DNA of 64,000 nucleotides. It comes from Papilionanthe hookeriana x Papilionanthe teres (Eukaryota > Streptophyta > Magnoliopsida > Asparagales > Orchidaceae). A program made the translations under genes and the position numbers. Position 1 is the stretch's first letter. Every line of letters begins with the position of its first letter. Location of the stretch: the NCBI GenBank assembly GCA_022702705.1, contig CM040434.1, forward strand, positions 55,664,953 through 55,728,952, read 5' to 3'. Shown here in pieces: positions 35,240 to 47,930 of the stretch. The notes beneath the pieces are model-generated. The model saw nothing but the letters and a program-made list of their open reading frames with translations. It ran no database searches and was not told the origin of the DNA.

Positions 35240-35700
35240 GTATATATTTACATATCAAACACTTGGAACTTTCATATTTTACAAGTTTAGTGCCCAAATC
35301 TTTATCAAAACATAAAAAATATCACTACTGCCTATTTTTTTAAAGTAAAAGAAGCATTTTCATCAATAGGTTCATGGCATCAAATCATTATAAACATAAA
35401 TATAAATTTGCAAAGGTTAGATTTGTAAATAAGAAAATATATATGATATATAGGTAATTTTTCCAATTTATATTCTGGATCATAGGGATTCTGTTCTGAA
35501 ATAATTGAAACTGGGAAACATAAAGTATAAATGTATTTATAGTCTCTGTTAACTGAAAAATAAATTACTTTCTAAACAAAAAACATGTGTATGTGCATAG
35601 CATTCAAATCTTGATTTATCTACTTGTACTAGAATACCAAATATATGTGGTATTGGATAAGCTAATACATAAGGATTGTGTGGTATGTATGTAAATTTTC
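35240..35700. repeat. Possible non-autonomous element with tttacata ends
   Basis: The left side reads tatttacatatcaaacac and the right side, reverse-complemented, atttacatacataccacac, giving loosely inverted ends. Related strings occur at several other places in the window. No transposase, and no target duplication that I could fix. Confidence 0.35.
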
Positions 35701-37099
35701 CATTTTTTAATCAGCCCAGCTGAACTATTTTCTGTTTTTTAATCATATTCAATGAATAAAATATATAGTAATAAAATATCATAACTTACATTCTTTTATT
35801 TGTAATTCATGCAAAATTTATTTGTAAAATTGTTTTTGTATTTCATGCAAAATTTTTTGATCAATTATGAAGGGTTCATATATGTTAACAAAAAAACTTA
35901 AGGGGGTTGAATTGATAAATGTGTAATAATGATAACACAATCTGACAAAATGGATCAGTGTTACCAACAACTCAACAAAATTGAAAAAATTTGAGGTCAT
36001 TTAAGTGGTGAAATGCCCTCCAAATTTTATAAGATAATAGTCGATGAGGAGCACTCCATGAGATGAGATGAATCCAAAAAGTAAAGTGCCCAATTTAGAG
36101 TTCGTTAAATCACCGAGACGCTTAAAAATATAATAGATCATTGGGGCCCTTCTCATTTCATCTAACAAAGTACCCACAATTCTTATAATAATCTCTAAGA
36201 AGCCTATGTTCTATTTATGTACACTAAGGGTGATTTTACGTGCAATGAAATCCATGATTGGACAGTTCAAGCATCTTATCATTTTCATATGATAGTTGTA
36301 CAATGACACCAACGCTAGTCATACCTCGACACTGAACTCCATAAACCTAATGCTCACCATGTTTTAAGCTATCCACCAACATTGATAATTAGCATCCCAC
36401 TCAGTTATTTATCTGATGCCATAAATTGCCAGATGTTAGTCACACAATTGACATTAATGTATTTTGTCACTCTCAATAAATTTAAAGTAATAAGTTGATG
36501 TTTAACATTTGCTAGCCACTAACATATGAACCCCACAAGCTATGCGCATGTTTCACCATTGTTAGGCATTTCTTCCTATCAAAAGAATGATTGATGTTTG
36601 ACAACTATGAATGCTTGAACCTTGTCTACTTAGTTATCTTTTATCTTGATCTGGAGAATGCTAAAGTTAATCAACCATTATCACTGAACATCATGTATTC
36701 TTTTCATCATTATTTGGTGTTTGCCAGTGTTGGAGTTTGACTCTCATTTTTGTATTTGATCAATCTTTGATCATATCAAAAGTATGACTATGTTATCAAC
36801 TATTAATTGGCATCCAGCATTCCTATAAAAAAATCATCCAATCATCACTTTGCCTTACCGTCACTGTCCTAAGTGTAGAAAGGTATATAATATCATGTCG
36901 ACTGGGTTCAGATCATGGCAGGTCTTCACATAATCCTCTTTGATGCATCTCGTGCATCGACTATCACCTGAAGCACCTCCTTTCATCTCGAGATATCTAC
37001 ATTAGGCCCGGACCACAATGATTATCACCCAATGCCCTTCCTTTTATTCCAAAACATCTACAAAAGACTTAAAACATTGAGGCTGAAAAGGAAATACCT
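35701..37099. other. Intergenic DNA without recognised features
   Basis: No gene, transposon terminus or tandem repeat was recognised. The last 200 bases may belong to the leader of the following gag relic. Confidence 0.45.
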
Positions 37100-38390
37100 C
37101 GGTTCGTTACATAGCCAGAACCCAAAGTTTGTGTATCACCCTTCAAACGAATGATGTTGGAGAAAACACCTCATCTCAACCCCCTTCACCCGCTTTAGAA
37201 AAGGAATCACAAACTCAGGATACAATAGAACCCGAAGATGAAAGCATCTTAAAACATAATAAAATTGAAGAAGGGAACATTAATGAAGTCGAAATCTTTT
37301 TAGATCAACATTGTTTTATGGAAGGAAGTCATGAGATCGACGAAATTGATACCGACAAAAAGCCTAAATAAGTTCCAGACAATTCAAAGCATATTAGAGG
37401 TCGTGCAGTAGATAATGAATAGGAACCCACTATCAAGTAGCTTAGAAAGGAAGAATAAAAGGCCTACGAGAATCCTAAAGAGGATATGTCACAGGAAATC
37501 TTGTTGCAAGAAAGTGATAGCATCATAACTGTTTAAACTATATCCTCTATACGGAAAATATAAGATGATAATGATTCCCAATATGTTATAGTTGAGGAGA
37601 ATATAACATCGGGCATAACCCAATGCCTTTTGAATCAGTTAAGACAGAGATGATAAAATAGAGAAGATGAAGAAGAGAATGGAAGAAATACTAGTTTCAG
37701 TGCCTAGAGTCCAAAAATTAAATTCCTACTCCATCACGGAAGCATATGGAAGTGGAAAACTAAAGGATGTACATCTGATTGAGAACCCAAACATAATGAC
37801 AACTGAGCATGAAGTCTCCAAGAAGAATTCATAATAAACCAATCTCTAGCTCAGGCTTGAGGCGGTTCATCATTACCTAAAGAAAGGCCTTATTCTGAAG
37901 AATTGGATGTGATGAAATATCCTAAAGAGTTTGTATTAATAACCCTTAAGATATTTGATGGAACTAGTAACCCAAGATATCACTTGACATATTTTCTTGC
38001 AAGTATTTGTAATGTTGGGGGAAGTGATGCCTTACTCTTTCGTATGTTTGTTAACAGTCTATCTGAGGTAACATTAGATTGGTATCTAGAATTACCCAAT
38101 ATGTCAGTTAAAATTTTATCCAAGAGTTATTTATGAAAAACTTTTCAGAAGCTTAACACCATATTATCATTGGTGACTTAGTCATTGAGAAACAAAAACC
38201 TGGTGAAACCCTAGTTGATTATATCCTAGGGTGGATAATCTTAAGTCTGAAATGTGAATCTGAACTACAAGAGCAGCATTCCATAGAAATTCTACTAAAG
38301 TACATCTAGGGGCCAATTTTCCTATTCTTGAAAGGTTTTACTATTATGAATTTTGACAACTTGATAAGTAAAGCGGCCAGTGATCCTTGA
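37100..38390 (+). pseudogene. Ty3/gypsy gag relic
   Basis: An acidic N-terminal stretch is open at 37129-37371. The core at 37903-38136 contains LKIFDGTSNPRYHLTYF and DALLFRMFVNSLSEVTLDWY, the conserved plant gypsy Gag pattern of a DGT-P-HL start and an LF--L---A--WY centre. It continues with KPGETLVDYI near 38200. Several stops separate the pieces, and no zinc knuckle, protease or polymerase follows. It differs from the Athila-like gags at 49850 and 57288. Confidence 0.75.
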
Positions 38391-38469
38391 TATTTATGCT
38401 TACATTTTTATATATGAATTTATACTTTTTTTAAATGATATCTCTTTAGTTACAACATCACCAAAAACT

Positions 38470-38881
38470 TGATGTCAATGCAAAGAACAGTTTCAATTAA
38501 TATTATTATAAAATGAGATTCTACGCAAGTATACGTATCGTTATCAAGTAATATGAGACTTTTTGATTAAACCCCGAGATATCAAACCCACAAGGAAAAA
38601 TGTTAAATAATCTTAAAAAAGAAAACAGAAAAATTACTTTATACTTTTTAAGAAAGATCTTATCCAAACTAAAGACAATATTATAAGAAAGATAGTTTGA
38701 TTCTTTATTATAATTTTTATAATTTGAAATGAAAGCAAACAACAAATTTATCTAGATTTTTGTAAGATGAAAGCAAATGCAAATAAAATATCTTTTTTCT
38801 TATTGTGAATCAGTAACAAGTTATGAAATTTTGTTGTGAAAGTATCTAAAATGTGTTGTGTCAAATATGAGCAATTTTATT
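38470..38881 (-). repeat. Antisense LTR fragment, left part of the oldest element
   Basis: On the minus strand the sequence reads toward a TG...CA-type LTR end (catca at 38470-38474) followed by aagtttttgg, the same junction as in the LTRs at 42435 and 57034. Further in, gatacgtatacttgcg and tattacttga match those LTRs. The remainder of this LTR seems to continue at 63619 beyond the inserted element. Confidence 0.6.
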
Positions 38882-40507
38882 TGATATGCCTAAAAATTAT
38901 TTGATTTTTCATATACTTTTAATGTTTAATTTTAATAATATTGCACTATAAAGGAAGATATTTTGTATGTTTTTTGGTTTTAGGTACAAGAAATGACTTT
39001 TGGAGAAAAGAAAACAAAAAATGTGCAATTTAGAGCAAAAATGAGCAAAAAAGTAAATTTTGGCTTGACACATTTTGATAAGTCTTTCTTTGCTTAATCT
39101 CTTTTACACTACTTGCATATTTTTGAATGAGATTAAAATTTAAAGAAATATTTTTTTATGCTTATTTTGTAGGGCTATCTGTTAGGAACGCAACGCAACC
39201 AAAACGGGGAGAATCGGAGCTGAAACGGAGCCAAATTGAGCAAAATGGTGGAGCTGCGCAGTACCAGCATTGGACAACGCCCTATCTGGCGCCGGAACGT
39301 GCCAGAAGACATAGAACGACAAAAATAAGTGGAAATAGAGCTGGAAGTGCCCGATAGGAAGCCGGACCGCACCCAAACAATTTGGACGCTATTTTGGACG
39401 GTTACGGGCCGATATTTAACATATTTGAACGCTTTTTGAAAGGTTTCTTGTGGAAACTCTTCAAACTTCCTCCCTACACTTTAAAAGAATGATTTTAGGT
39501 GAGAAAAGAGGAGAGTAATGTTAGGAAAAATGTGGAGAATGTTGAGAGATCTTAGAATAAGAGTAAAAATGTAGATTTCTACCTTTTTGGAGAAATTGTT
39601 GAGGGAATTTTGAGAGAATTTGTAAGGGTTTGTTCTAGCATTGCATGGATCAGTGAGAGACTTTATATGAGAGATTTTCATCTTTCTTTCAAGGGAAAAA
39701 AACTAAGTATTGTGTTCTTCATTATCTTATAATTTTGTAAACACTTATTTTGTGGATTTACTTTGAAATGAGGTTTTCCATTGTGTTTTTTTTTGCTTTG
39801 TGATGTCTTTCTCTTACTCTTTCTTCTTAGGAAATAGTGGCATAAGAAAATTATTCCATTTTTTTCATTTTATTTTTCATTTGCAATGAGTAGGATTTAT
39901 GTTTAGGATATTTTGATGCATGTTAGAAGTAGATTTAATTATAAATGTGATGGTTTCACTTGCACTTTATTTATATTACAATTAGGGCCCGTTGTATTGT
40001 TAAAATCCATTATAATTGCATTGATCTGAGAGGGCAGTGTAATTCTCAATAAAGTGAAACCACATTTAAATTTCATGGATGGTAAAGTTCAAGAGGGTTG
40101 AGCGCAAATAAATAGGAAAATATACTTTTATGGGCGTAGATTAGAGATTTTAGAGTGACAGACTAAAATCTCCAATTCGGTCCTAGTGTTTGGAAACTAA
40201 AGTGAGAGTTAACCTTCAGGCGAAGGGAAGTGGGAGCTCAAGAGTGGGAGCCAATATCCTCCGAGCCTAACCACAAATTTAGAGACTAAACCTATATTTT
40301 TTTGCACTCGGAAGAGGGTAAAGAATATTATTTCTCCTATTTGGCACATACAATATTTAATGCATCTCGTTCATTTAAATTATCCAATTCACCACATAAG
40401 AATAATAGATTTTATTATCTCAAACTTCACCAAATTAACTCATCCAGAAAGGTTATCTTTAGAAGTAATATCTCCATTTAGGAATAGTTATTATCCTTAT
40501 ACGTAAT
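38882..40507 (+). repeat. 5' LTR of outer element, first part
   Basis: It pairs with 61739-63618: both carry tgatatgcc-type starts, the agtaccagc...ggacaacgccctatctggcgc segment and the tccaattcggtcctagtgttt block. It breaks off at gtaat (40503-40507), where the inner element begins, and resumes at 56776. Confidence 0.9.
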
Positions 40508-42435
40508 TGATGCACCAAAAATATATACGCTTTTACTATATGATTTTACTCATTTTTAGTGATATTACACTTTAAAAGGAATGTATTTTGTATGTTTTTT
40601 GGCTTTAGGTACAAGAAATGTGATTGAAGAAAAAAGAAGCAAAAACAGTGCAATTTGAAGCAAAAACAGTGCAATTTGGAGTAAAAATGGGCAAGAAAGT
40701 AAATTTTGGCTTGACACCTTTCGATAAGTCTTTCTATGTTTAATCTCTTTTATACTTCTTGCATATTTTTGAATAATATTACACTTTAAAGAAAGGTTAT
40801 TTTTATGTTTATTTTGTAGGGCTATCTGTTAGGAACACAACGCAACTGAAACGGGGCGAATCGGAGCCAAACGGAACAAAATGGTGGAGCTGCGCAGGAT
40901 GGGAGCCGGGGGCATCCATACAGGCGCCGGCGGCGCCAGGAACCCGAGAACACCAAAATAGGGCGCCGGCAACACCCTGTTAAGCGCCGACGGAGCCCGA
41001 CAAGGTTTGGACGCGATATTAGGCGGTTTTTGGCCAAATACATCGAATCTGGACGCTTTTTGGAGGGTTTCTTCATGCACCTCTTGGGAAATTCGTCCCT
41101 ACTCTATTTTAAACTGAATTTGAAGCAAATGAAGAAGAGATGTTAGGAAAAACTTGGAGAATGTTGAGAGATGTTATAATAGGAGTAGAAATGTAGATTT
41201 CTACCCTTTTGGGAGAGATTGGAGAGGGGATTTTGAGAGAATTTGTAAGGAGATGTTCTAGCATTGCATGGATCCGCGGGAGACTTTGTGGGAGAGATTT
41301 TCATCTTACTTTCAAGGGGAAAAAACTAAGTATTGTGTTCTTCATTATCTTATGATTTTGTAAACACTTATTTTGTGGATTTGCTTTAAAATGAAGTTTT
41401 CCATTTTATTTTCTTCGTGCTTTGCGATGTCTTTCTCTTACTCTTTCTTCTTATTTGAAAACAATGACATGAGAGCATGAGAAGATTATGCCATTGTTTT
41501 CATTCTACTTTTCTTTTGCAATGAGTAGGACTCATATTTAGGATATTGGGATGCTTGCTAAAAGAAGTTTTAATTATAAATGTGATGGTTTTTACTTACA
41601 CTTCATTTGCATTACAATAAGGGCCCGTTGTATTGTTAAAATTCGTTGTAATTGCATTGTCCTGAAAGGGCAGTGTAATTCTCAATAAAGTAGAACCACA
41701 TTCAATGTTCATGAATGAATTGCGTAATTCATGGGGATTGAGTGCAAATAAATAGGGAAATATGGTTTTGATCGACGTCGAATTGGAGGTTTCAGAGTGA
41801 CAAGCTGAGATCCCCAATTTGGTCCTAAGATTAGTAACTAAACTCGAAGGTTAGCCTTCAGGTGAAGGGTGAGTGGGAGCTCCGTAGTGACAGCCGGTAT
41901 CCTCCCAGCCTAGCCTTAGATTTAGTGACTGAACTTAGGATATGTCAATGTTCTTTACATGCTTGAAAGAGGGGGTTCTCTTTTGAGGGTAAAGAATATG
42001 ATTGCTTCTGTTTGACACATAAAATATTTAATGCATCACATTCTTAAACATTATCCAATTCATTACATAAGAATAGTAGATTTCATTATCTCAAAATTCA
42101 CCAAACTAATTTCCCCAAAAAGGGTTATCTTTAGAAGTAATATTTGCATTTAGGAGTAGTTATTATCCTTATATATAATCATCTGCATTTAGGAGTAGTT
42201 GATAGAAAAAACACTTATATCACCCTTCCAAACTAAGGTTGTTAGTAGTAGACTAGAATTTGACTAAGAACCACTTACCTCGCTTTTCTGTGGGATCGAT
42301 AAACGGGACTCCATTAGAGCCATATATTACCTTATATGATACGTATACTTGCATTTAAAATTGTGACTTTACAAAAATCATTATAAATATATAAATCTGA
42401 GGTCAAAAATTCTTACATATAAAAAAGTCGCATCA
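40508..42435 (+). repeat. 5' LTR of inner element
   Basis: It pairs with 54890-56770. It contains a short tandem duplication (gcaaaaacagtgcaattt twice, near 40640-40670) that its partner lacks, and a GC-rich ggcgccggcggcgcc-type palindromic stretch near 40922-40975. It runs straight into the primer-binding site. Confidence 0.93.
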
Positions 42436-42465
42436 AGTTTTTAGCGCCGTTGCCGGGGAAGCTTT
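42436..42465 (+). other. Primer-binding site of inner element
   Basis: tagcgccgttgccgggga differs at one base from the sequence complementary to the 3' end of plant tRNA-Asp, as is usual for Athila-type gypsy elements. It primes minus-strand cDNA synthesis. It is not a tRNA gene. Confidence 0.85.
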
Positions 42466-44749
42466 GGTAAGAACTTTAAGAGAATTTTAGTTGAAGTAAT
42501 TAGGCTTAGACTTGGAAAACTGTAGTATCGTAAAAACTATTTTTGTGTGAAGTGTTTTTATATGAAAAAGTGTTGTGAAAAAAAAGAAAAAAAATTGTTT
42601 GTGTGAAAAATATGGTGTTCGTGAAAATGTTTTGTTGTGTTGAATATATTTTTCATTTAATTTTTTTAATTGTTAATGTATTGTTTGTTGTGTTACTGTC
42701 GGCGAATTTTTAAAATTTTAAATTTAGTTTAAATATATATAATTTGAAAAGTAGCATTTGATTTTGAAAATAATTTTAAATTTGAAAAATTTTAAGATAT
42801 GAAATCAAACTGGTTTCACATCCCAAATAGTTCACATAAACGAGCGCCGCACCACAAACCATATATCTATCCCGAAGAATAGACACACTGCTTGATAATG
42901 GGGCTCGATTAGATAAACTAGAAAGGTTTGTGACATCCGTTTGGTCTGCGAACCAATTTTATAAGCCGACAAATTCCACAGCTTAATATGAAAGCATTAA
43001 ACGGGGTTTATATTACACAGGTTCTTTAAAATTCCCTATAAGGGCAAACCCCTATAGTTAATTACATCTTAAGTGACGGGAATCACCTAAGAAAACTCTT
43101 GATAATAATCGGTAATTCTGCTCTCGGGAATTTCGAGGTTTAAGTTTTCGAGGATCGAATTTTGGAATTTCGATAGGGAATGGATCAAATTTGGAAGATT
43201 TTATTTTGTGATTTCTAAGGAAGAAAGGTAGGAGAAATTATGGATTCGAAGCGAACTTCGGTAATTTCCCGTCTATCCTATTGTTTGGCTTGAATTTAGG
43301 AAAGTCCTAATATTTATTTAATGTTTTGATCTTGCCAATTTTAATTAATTAGGACTTATATTTATATGATAGAATCATACAAATAGCCTGGAAGATGTGA
43401 GGGTTTATGTCGTATCGGACGATTACCTCGGAATCCTAAGTCCGGTTAGGGCTTAATTTGCATAACATGATTATGTAAATGCCTAACGAAAAGTTGAGGA
43501 TTTATGTTGCACTAAGCAAAGTACCTCGAAATCCTATGGCTTTATTGTTTAATTCTAGGAAAGTTTCGTTGATGTAGATTCAAGTTTTGCTGACGACGAT
43601 GGCCGTGCTGCCCACCACGCTCGAAGCTCCTTGTTGTTGCAGAAGTTTAGTTATAGAAGTCATAAATCAGGAGATGAGAAAAGTGTTTTGGTTTAGAGAA
43701 AATCTTAACTTCCAAGTGTTTTTTATGTTTTATTTAAAACAAATCTTAAAATTGATTATAACAACACCAGTTAAGATCCCACGGTTCCATCCTTCCGGCA
43801 TCGTCATTTTTATCGGATTCACTTAGTCCAGATGAATTTGCTAAACTCAACTAAATGAGTTCCACACTTTCATTTTAGACCGTGGAAAATCCCGTTAGCA
43901 ACACGTAGGTTACATCATCCGAGGTATTCCCGATCATCCAACAAGACGTTTTAATTTAGTTGTAATTGTAGTTTTGTGTTCTGTTTGTGATTAAATTTTG
44001 AGTTGTTTTATATTTTGAAATGTTGTGGCGGTGAATTTTATCTTGTAATGACTTTTAACTTAGTTTTGGTTTCAGTTTTAGGGACTATCTTAAAGGTGTG
44101 GGTTTTCATGCAACAGTTGTTTATCATGCAAGAAAAGTAATTGCGATGTGATTAAAGAAATTGCAATAATGTAAATTGCAATAAAATAAAAACGTACCTG
44201 GAGGGTCTTCCCGTCATCCCAAGCTGCACTTAAAACACAATTAGAAAATTTAAGCAAGTTCCTAGGTAAAGCTAAGGGAAGGGTTATGGTTTTCTATCAA
44301 GTTCCTAATCCTATAGCTAGTCATTTCCTATGACGTCTAGGTTCTTGTGTTTTGGTTTGAGGACGATTTTCTTCATCGAAAGAATAATTAAGTTCAATTG
44401 TTCTTATAAGTACCTCTATCATATTGAGGAAGTGCTTAAGAAGAATCTTAAACATCTTTTCAATATTTCTAGGATTGTTTTAAGTCCGAATGAATTTAAT
44501 TATACAAATGAATTAATGCGTCCAGGAATTCAAGTTTTGTTATCTTGCTCGGTGAACTAGGACATTTGAATATCCTATAAGTGAAGTAGCATTTCATTTA
44601 ACGTTCGTTTAGGAGTTATGATAACCGAAAGTTCTCGAGGGCAAATTGGTGTTCAAATGGTTTATCATTTAGTTTAACTTCGATTAAAGGGTTTAAATTT
44701 GGAATATTGTTCAAGTTGCTTTATATTTAATTTCTTTATGTCTTAGGTA

Positions 44750-45110
44750 ATGTTATTTAATTCAATTTCATTTAACTTTAATTTAATTTAATTTAATTTT
44801 AATTTTAATTAATTTAATTTAATTCAATTTAGTTTGATTTGATGTTAAATTAATTTAGTTTAATTTGATTTAATTTCCTTTAATTTAATTTAATTTGATT
44901 TAATTTTAATTTAATTTAATTTAATTTAATTTAATTTAATATGTTTTAATTTAATTTAATTTAATTTAATTTAACATTTTTTTAATTTAATTTAGTTTAA
45001 TTTAATTTAATTTAATCTTTAATTTAATTTTATTTTTAGTTTTAATTTAATTGAAAATTTAAAAAGAGTTTAATAATTTAACTTATTATATATTTTTTAA
45101 TTTAATTTAA
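44750..45110. repeat. Degenerate (TTTAA)n array
   Basis: This is a tract of tttaa pentamers with frequent single-base variants, about 360 bp, inside the 7.1-kb insertion. Composition is almost only A and T. Confidence 0.9.
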
Positions 45111-46819
45111 TGATTAAGTCCTTTAACATTTTAAAAATTAAATTTGAATTATCATTTTTGATTAGGAATTAAATATTAATGAGATGATTAATTTAGGGAT
45201 TTTTAAATTAAAGAATAAATCTCTTCCTAATAATATCCACTATTTTAATAATTCCAATTTTATTATTCTTCCAAATTTAATCAATTATTTAATTAAGGTT
45301 TATTTTAATTATCTTCAAATTATTTAATAGGTTTCTACCCTTTAATTATTTAAATTTCAATCATCCAAATCAGATTAAGATCAAATATTTTATTTGTTAA
45401 TTTTATTAAACCTAAAGTTTTAATTAAATGTTAAAATTTTAATTACCATTTTGTCCTTCAAGCTTAATAATTTCATAACTCACTAAATTGAGCTTAAATG
45501 AATTTGAAATTTTTATGTGACTTCACTCATATGTCAATAAAGACATGAGAGGAGAAAATGTGATTTTTCTGTATTTAATTTATTTATGTAATTATTTTTG
45601 GTAGAAAATAGAGATTTCCAAGGAAAATTTAATAATGACCAGAGGACCACTTGGACCAATTTTGGTGATTTTTTGAATTATATTATTTTTATTATAATTA
45701 TTTTAAGTTTTGGAGTATTAATTAATTTAAAAATAAAATAAAGGTTGAAAAATAAAATTTATATTTTTCAAAAATCTCTATGATATCAAGGAAATCAGAG
45801 AATCAATTTTTGCAATTTTTTGATTTTTCTATGATTTATTATAATTATTTTAGTGAAAATGCCAAAAAATGTATTTTTTTAATTTTTAAATTACCTTAGG
45901 GCTTTAAAATTTAATATCTCATTAAATAGACCTAACGAAAATATGGGGTTTGTTCCTAAGTGATTAAAATTCAAAATGTGACATTTTGGTGAATTTTATT
46001 ATTTTTATGATTTTTATTATTTTTTTAATTATTAAAATATTAAAATAATACAAAAAATCAACTTTTTTAGAAAATTAAAATTTTAATTTTCTTAAATTCC
46101 CCTAATATCAGAGAGGCTCCAAAACCAATTTGGTGAGTTTTTTAAAGGTATTTTGAAAGTTATGAATTTTTGAAGTTTAAAATGGTTAAATGGCTTAATC
46201 AACCCATTTAGTAGGGCTAACCAAGTCCAATTGACTTCAAATTTTTATGGTGGGTTCCTCTGATCCTAAAGGTCAATGGAGAATTGACTTCAAGCCAATT
46301 TGATATATGGTTAGCTCTAATTAATTAAGGAGCTATTTTGAGTGTTTAAGCCGATTAGGGTTATTTTAAATGAGTTAACTTAAAACCTATTTTTCCTAGG
46401 GTCCTACTGGTCATAAGAGACATCACCAAATTTTCCTAGAATTTATTTCACGACATGCTAATTATTGGAATTAAAATACTTAAAACAACAACATGAATTT
46501 GAAAAATCAATAACTTCTCATAGGGATGGCCTCGACTTTGGAAAATTCAGGGAATGTTCCCAAATTCGGAGGCTTGAAAGCCCTATGGTCTCATGCCATG
46601 GTGAATTTCCTATATGCATGGAGAATTAAAATAATGCAGAGGGTAAATAAATTATTAAAAATAAAATACTTGATGAAATTAAATGATTTCTTTTCCACAT
46701 TATTCTCCTCTGTTCACTGAGCAAGAGAGTATTTTTATTTTATTTTTTTGATTTTTCTACACAAAGTTATGCATTTTTGAAGTTTAGGGAATTAAATAAA
46801 TCAGAAAATCCCTAATTTT

Positions 46820-47930
46820 CTATTTATCCGAGTCGGCGCCGCGTCAACCTTAACATCTCCGAAGTGCCGCGTGGCGCGCTCCCATTCGTCGCCGCCACTT
46901 GAGTCAGTAGCCCGGGTCCCGCCTTCCGCGTATCATCCGTTGATCCGACCTAATCTGAGCCGTCCGTCCGCGCGTGTATTAAATGAACGGCATCCGTTCA
47001 TCGTCCCCAAGCATCCTCGCCGAGAGCCGTCCACACTAAAACCACTAAGAACTCACTCAATACTTAACGGATTTTTGTGTTCTTGTGCTCCATGGATTCG
47101 TCTTGAAGAGACGAACACATCTATACGGTGATCATGCATTGAAATTAAAGCATTTGAAATGGAGAATCTCCGAAGCTCGGGATGAAGAATTAGCTCATAC
47201 CTTTGCTCGGAGAAGTGTGGCTTCAATCGAGGGTTGTGTCACCTTCGATTGGATCCCGAGCAAGCTCCGGATGAAGTCTCTCGGTGCTGGTGAATCGCTT
47301 AGGTATGATTTCGACCACAGCCGATCACAAAGCTTGGAGGCTGGAGCAAGCGAGTGGCCGGAGAGGGGGCTTTCGTTGGTGGACTCCTTCCCTTGGTGCG
47401 GTGAAGGTGTAGGACCAATCAATTTGAGGATTGATCCACTGTGGAGAAGTGTCCTGGTTTTGGGTGGAATTTTGGCTGAGAAATTGGGTTCTGTTGGTGG
47501 GGATTAGGGCAAATTGGCACTAGGGATCAACTGCTCTAAGTATGGAGAGTGATCTTTAGCAATTTTGGCAGAGTTTCAGTAAGGTCTCGTTCAGCACCTC
47601 CCATGGCCGAGAGGGGGTGGTGTTTAAATAGGAGAGGGTGGAGGGCCTCCCAGGGAGAGTTAGGGCTTGGGATCAGCTGCTCTTGGCGAGAGGAGAATAG
47701 GCTGCAATGGTCGGCTGGGGATGGGGCGGCTCGGCGAGTGAGAATTCCAAGTTTGGGCTCACATGTGAGCTCTCGGCTCAGTGGTTTCCGGCGGCCGTGG
47801 TGGGCGGCGGCCGAGTCGGAGTCACCCTCGAGGTCGGGGAGGTCGGGGTCGGAGGTTTGTGCAGTCAATTGGCCATGGACATGTGTAAAGGAGTTGAATT
47901 GAAATGGAATGGGGGATGAGCTCATTTTGG
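46820..47930 (+). other. CpG-rich segment of the 7.1-kb insertion
   Basis: CG dinucleotides are abundant in an otherwise CpG-poor window. Frames of 107-140 codons are open on both strands (for example 47085-47507), but high G+C alone explains them and no motif is recognisable. It could be the promoter/5' leader segment of a long LTR. I do not call a gene. Confidence 0.45.

Noticed and set aside
42436..42465. tRNA-like sequence gccgttgccgggga
   Set aside because: It is the retrotransposon primer-binding site, only the 3'-end complement of tRNA-Asp, with no cloverleaf.
47085..47925. Overlapping open frames of 107-140 codons on both strands
   Set aside because: They lie in a CpG-rich part of a transposon insertion, overlap in several frames, and show no recognisable domain. 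High G+C explains the lack of stops.
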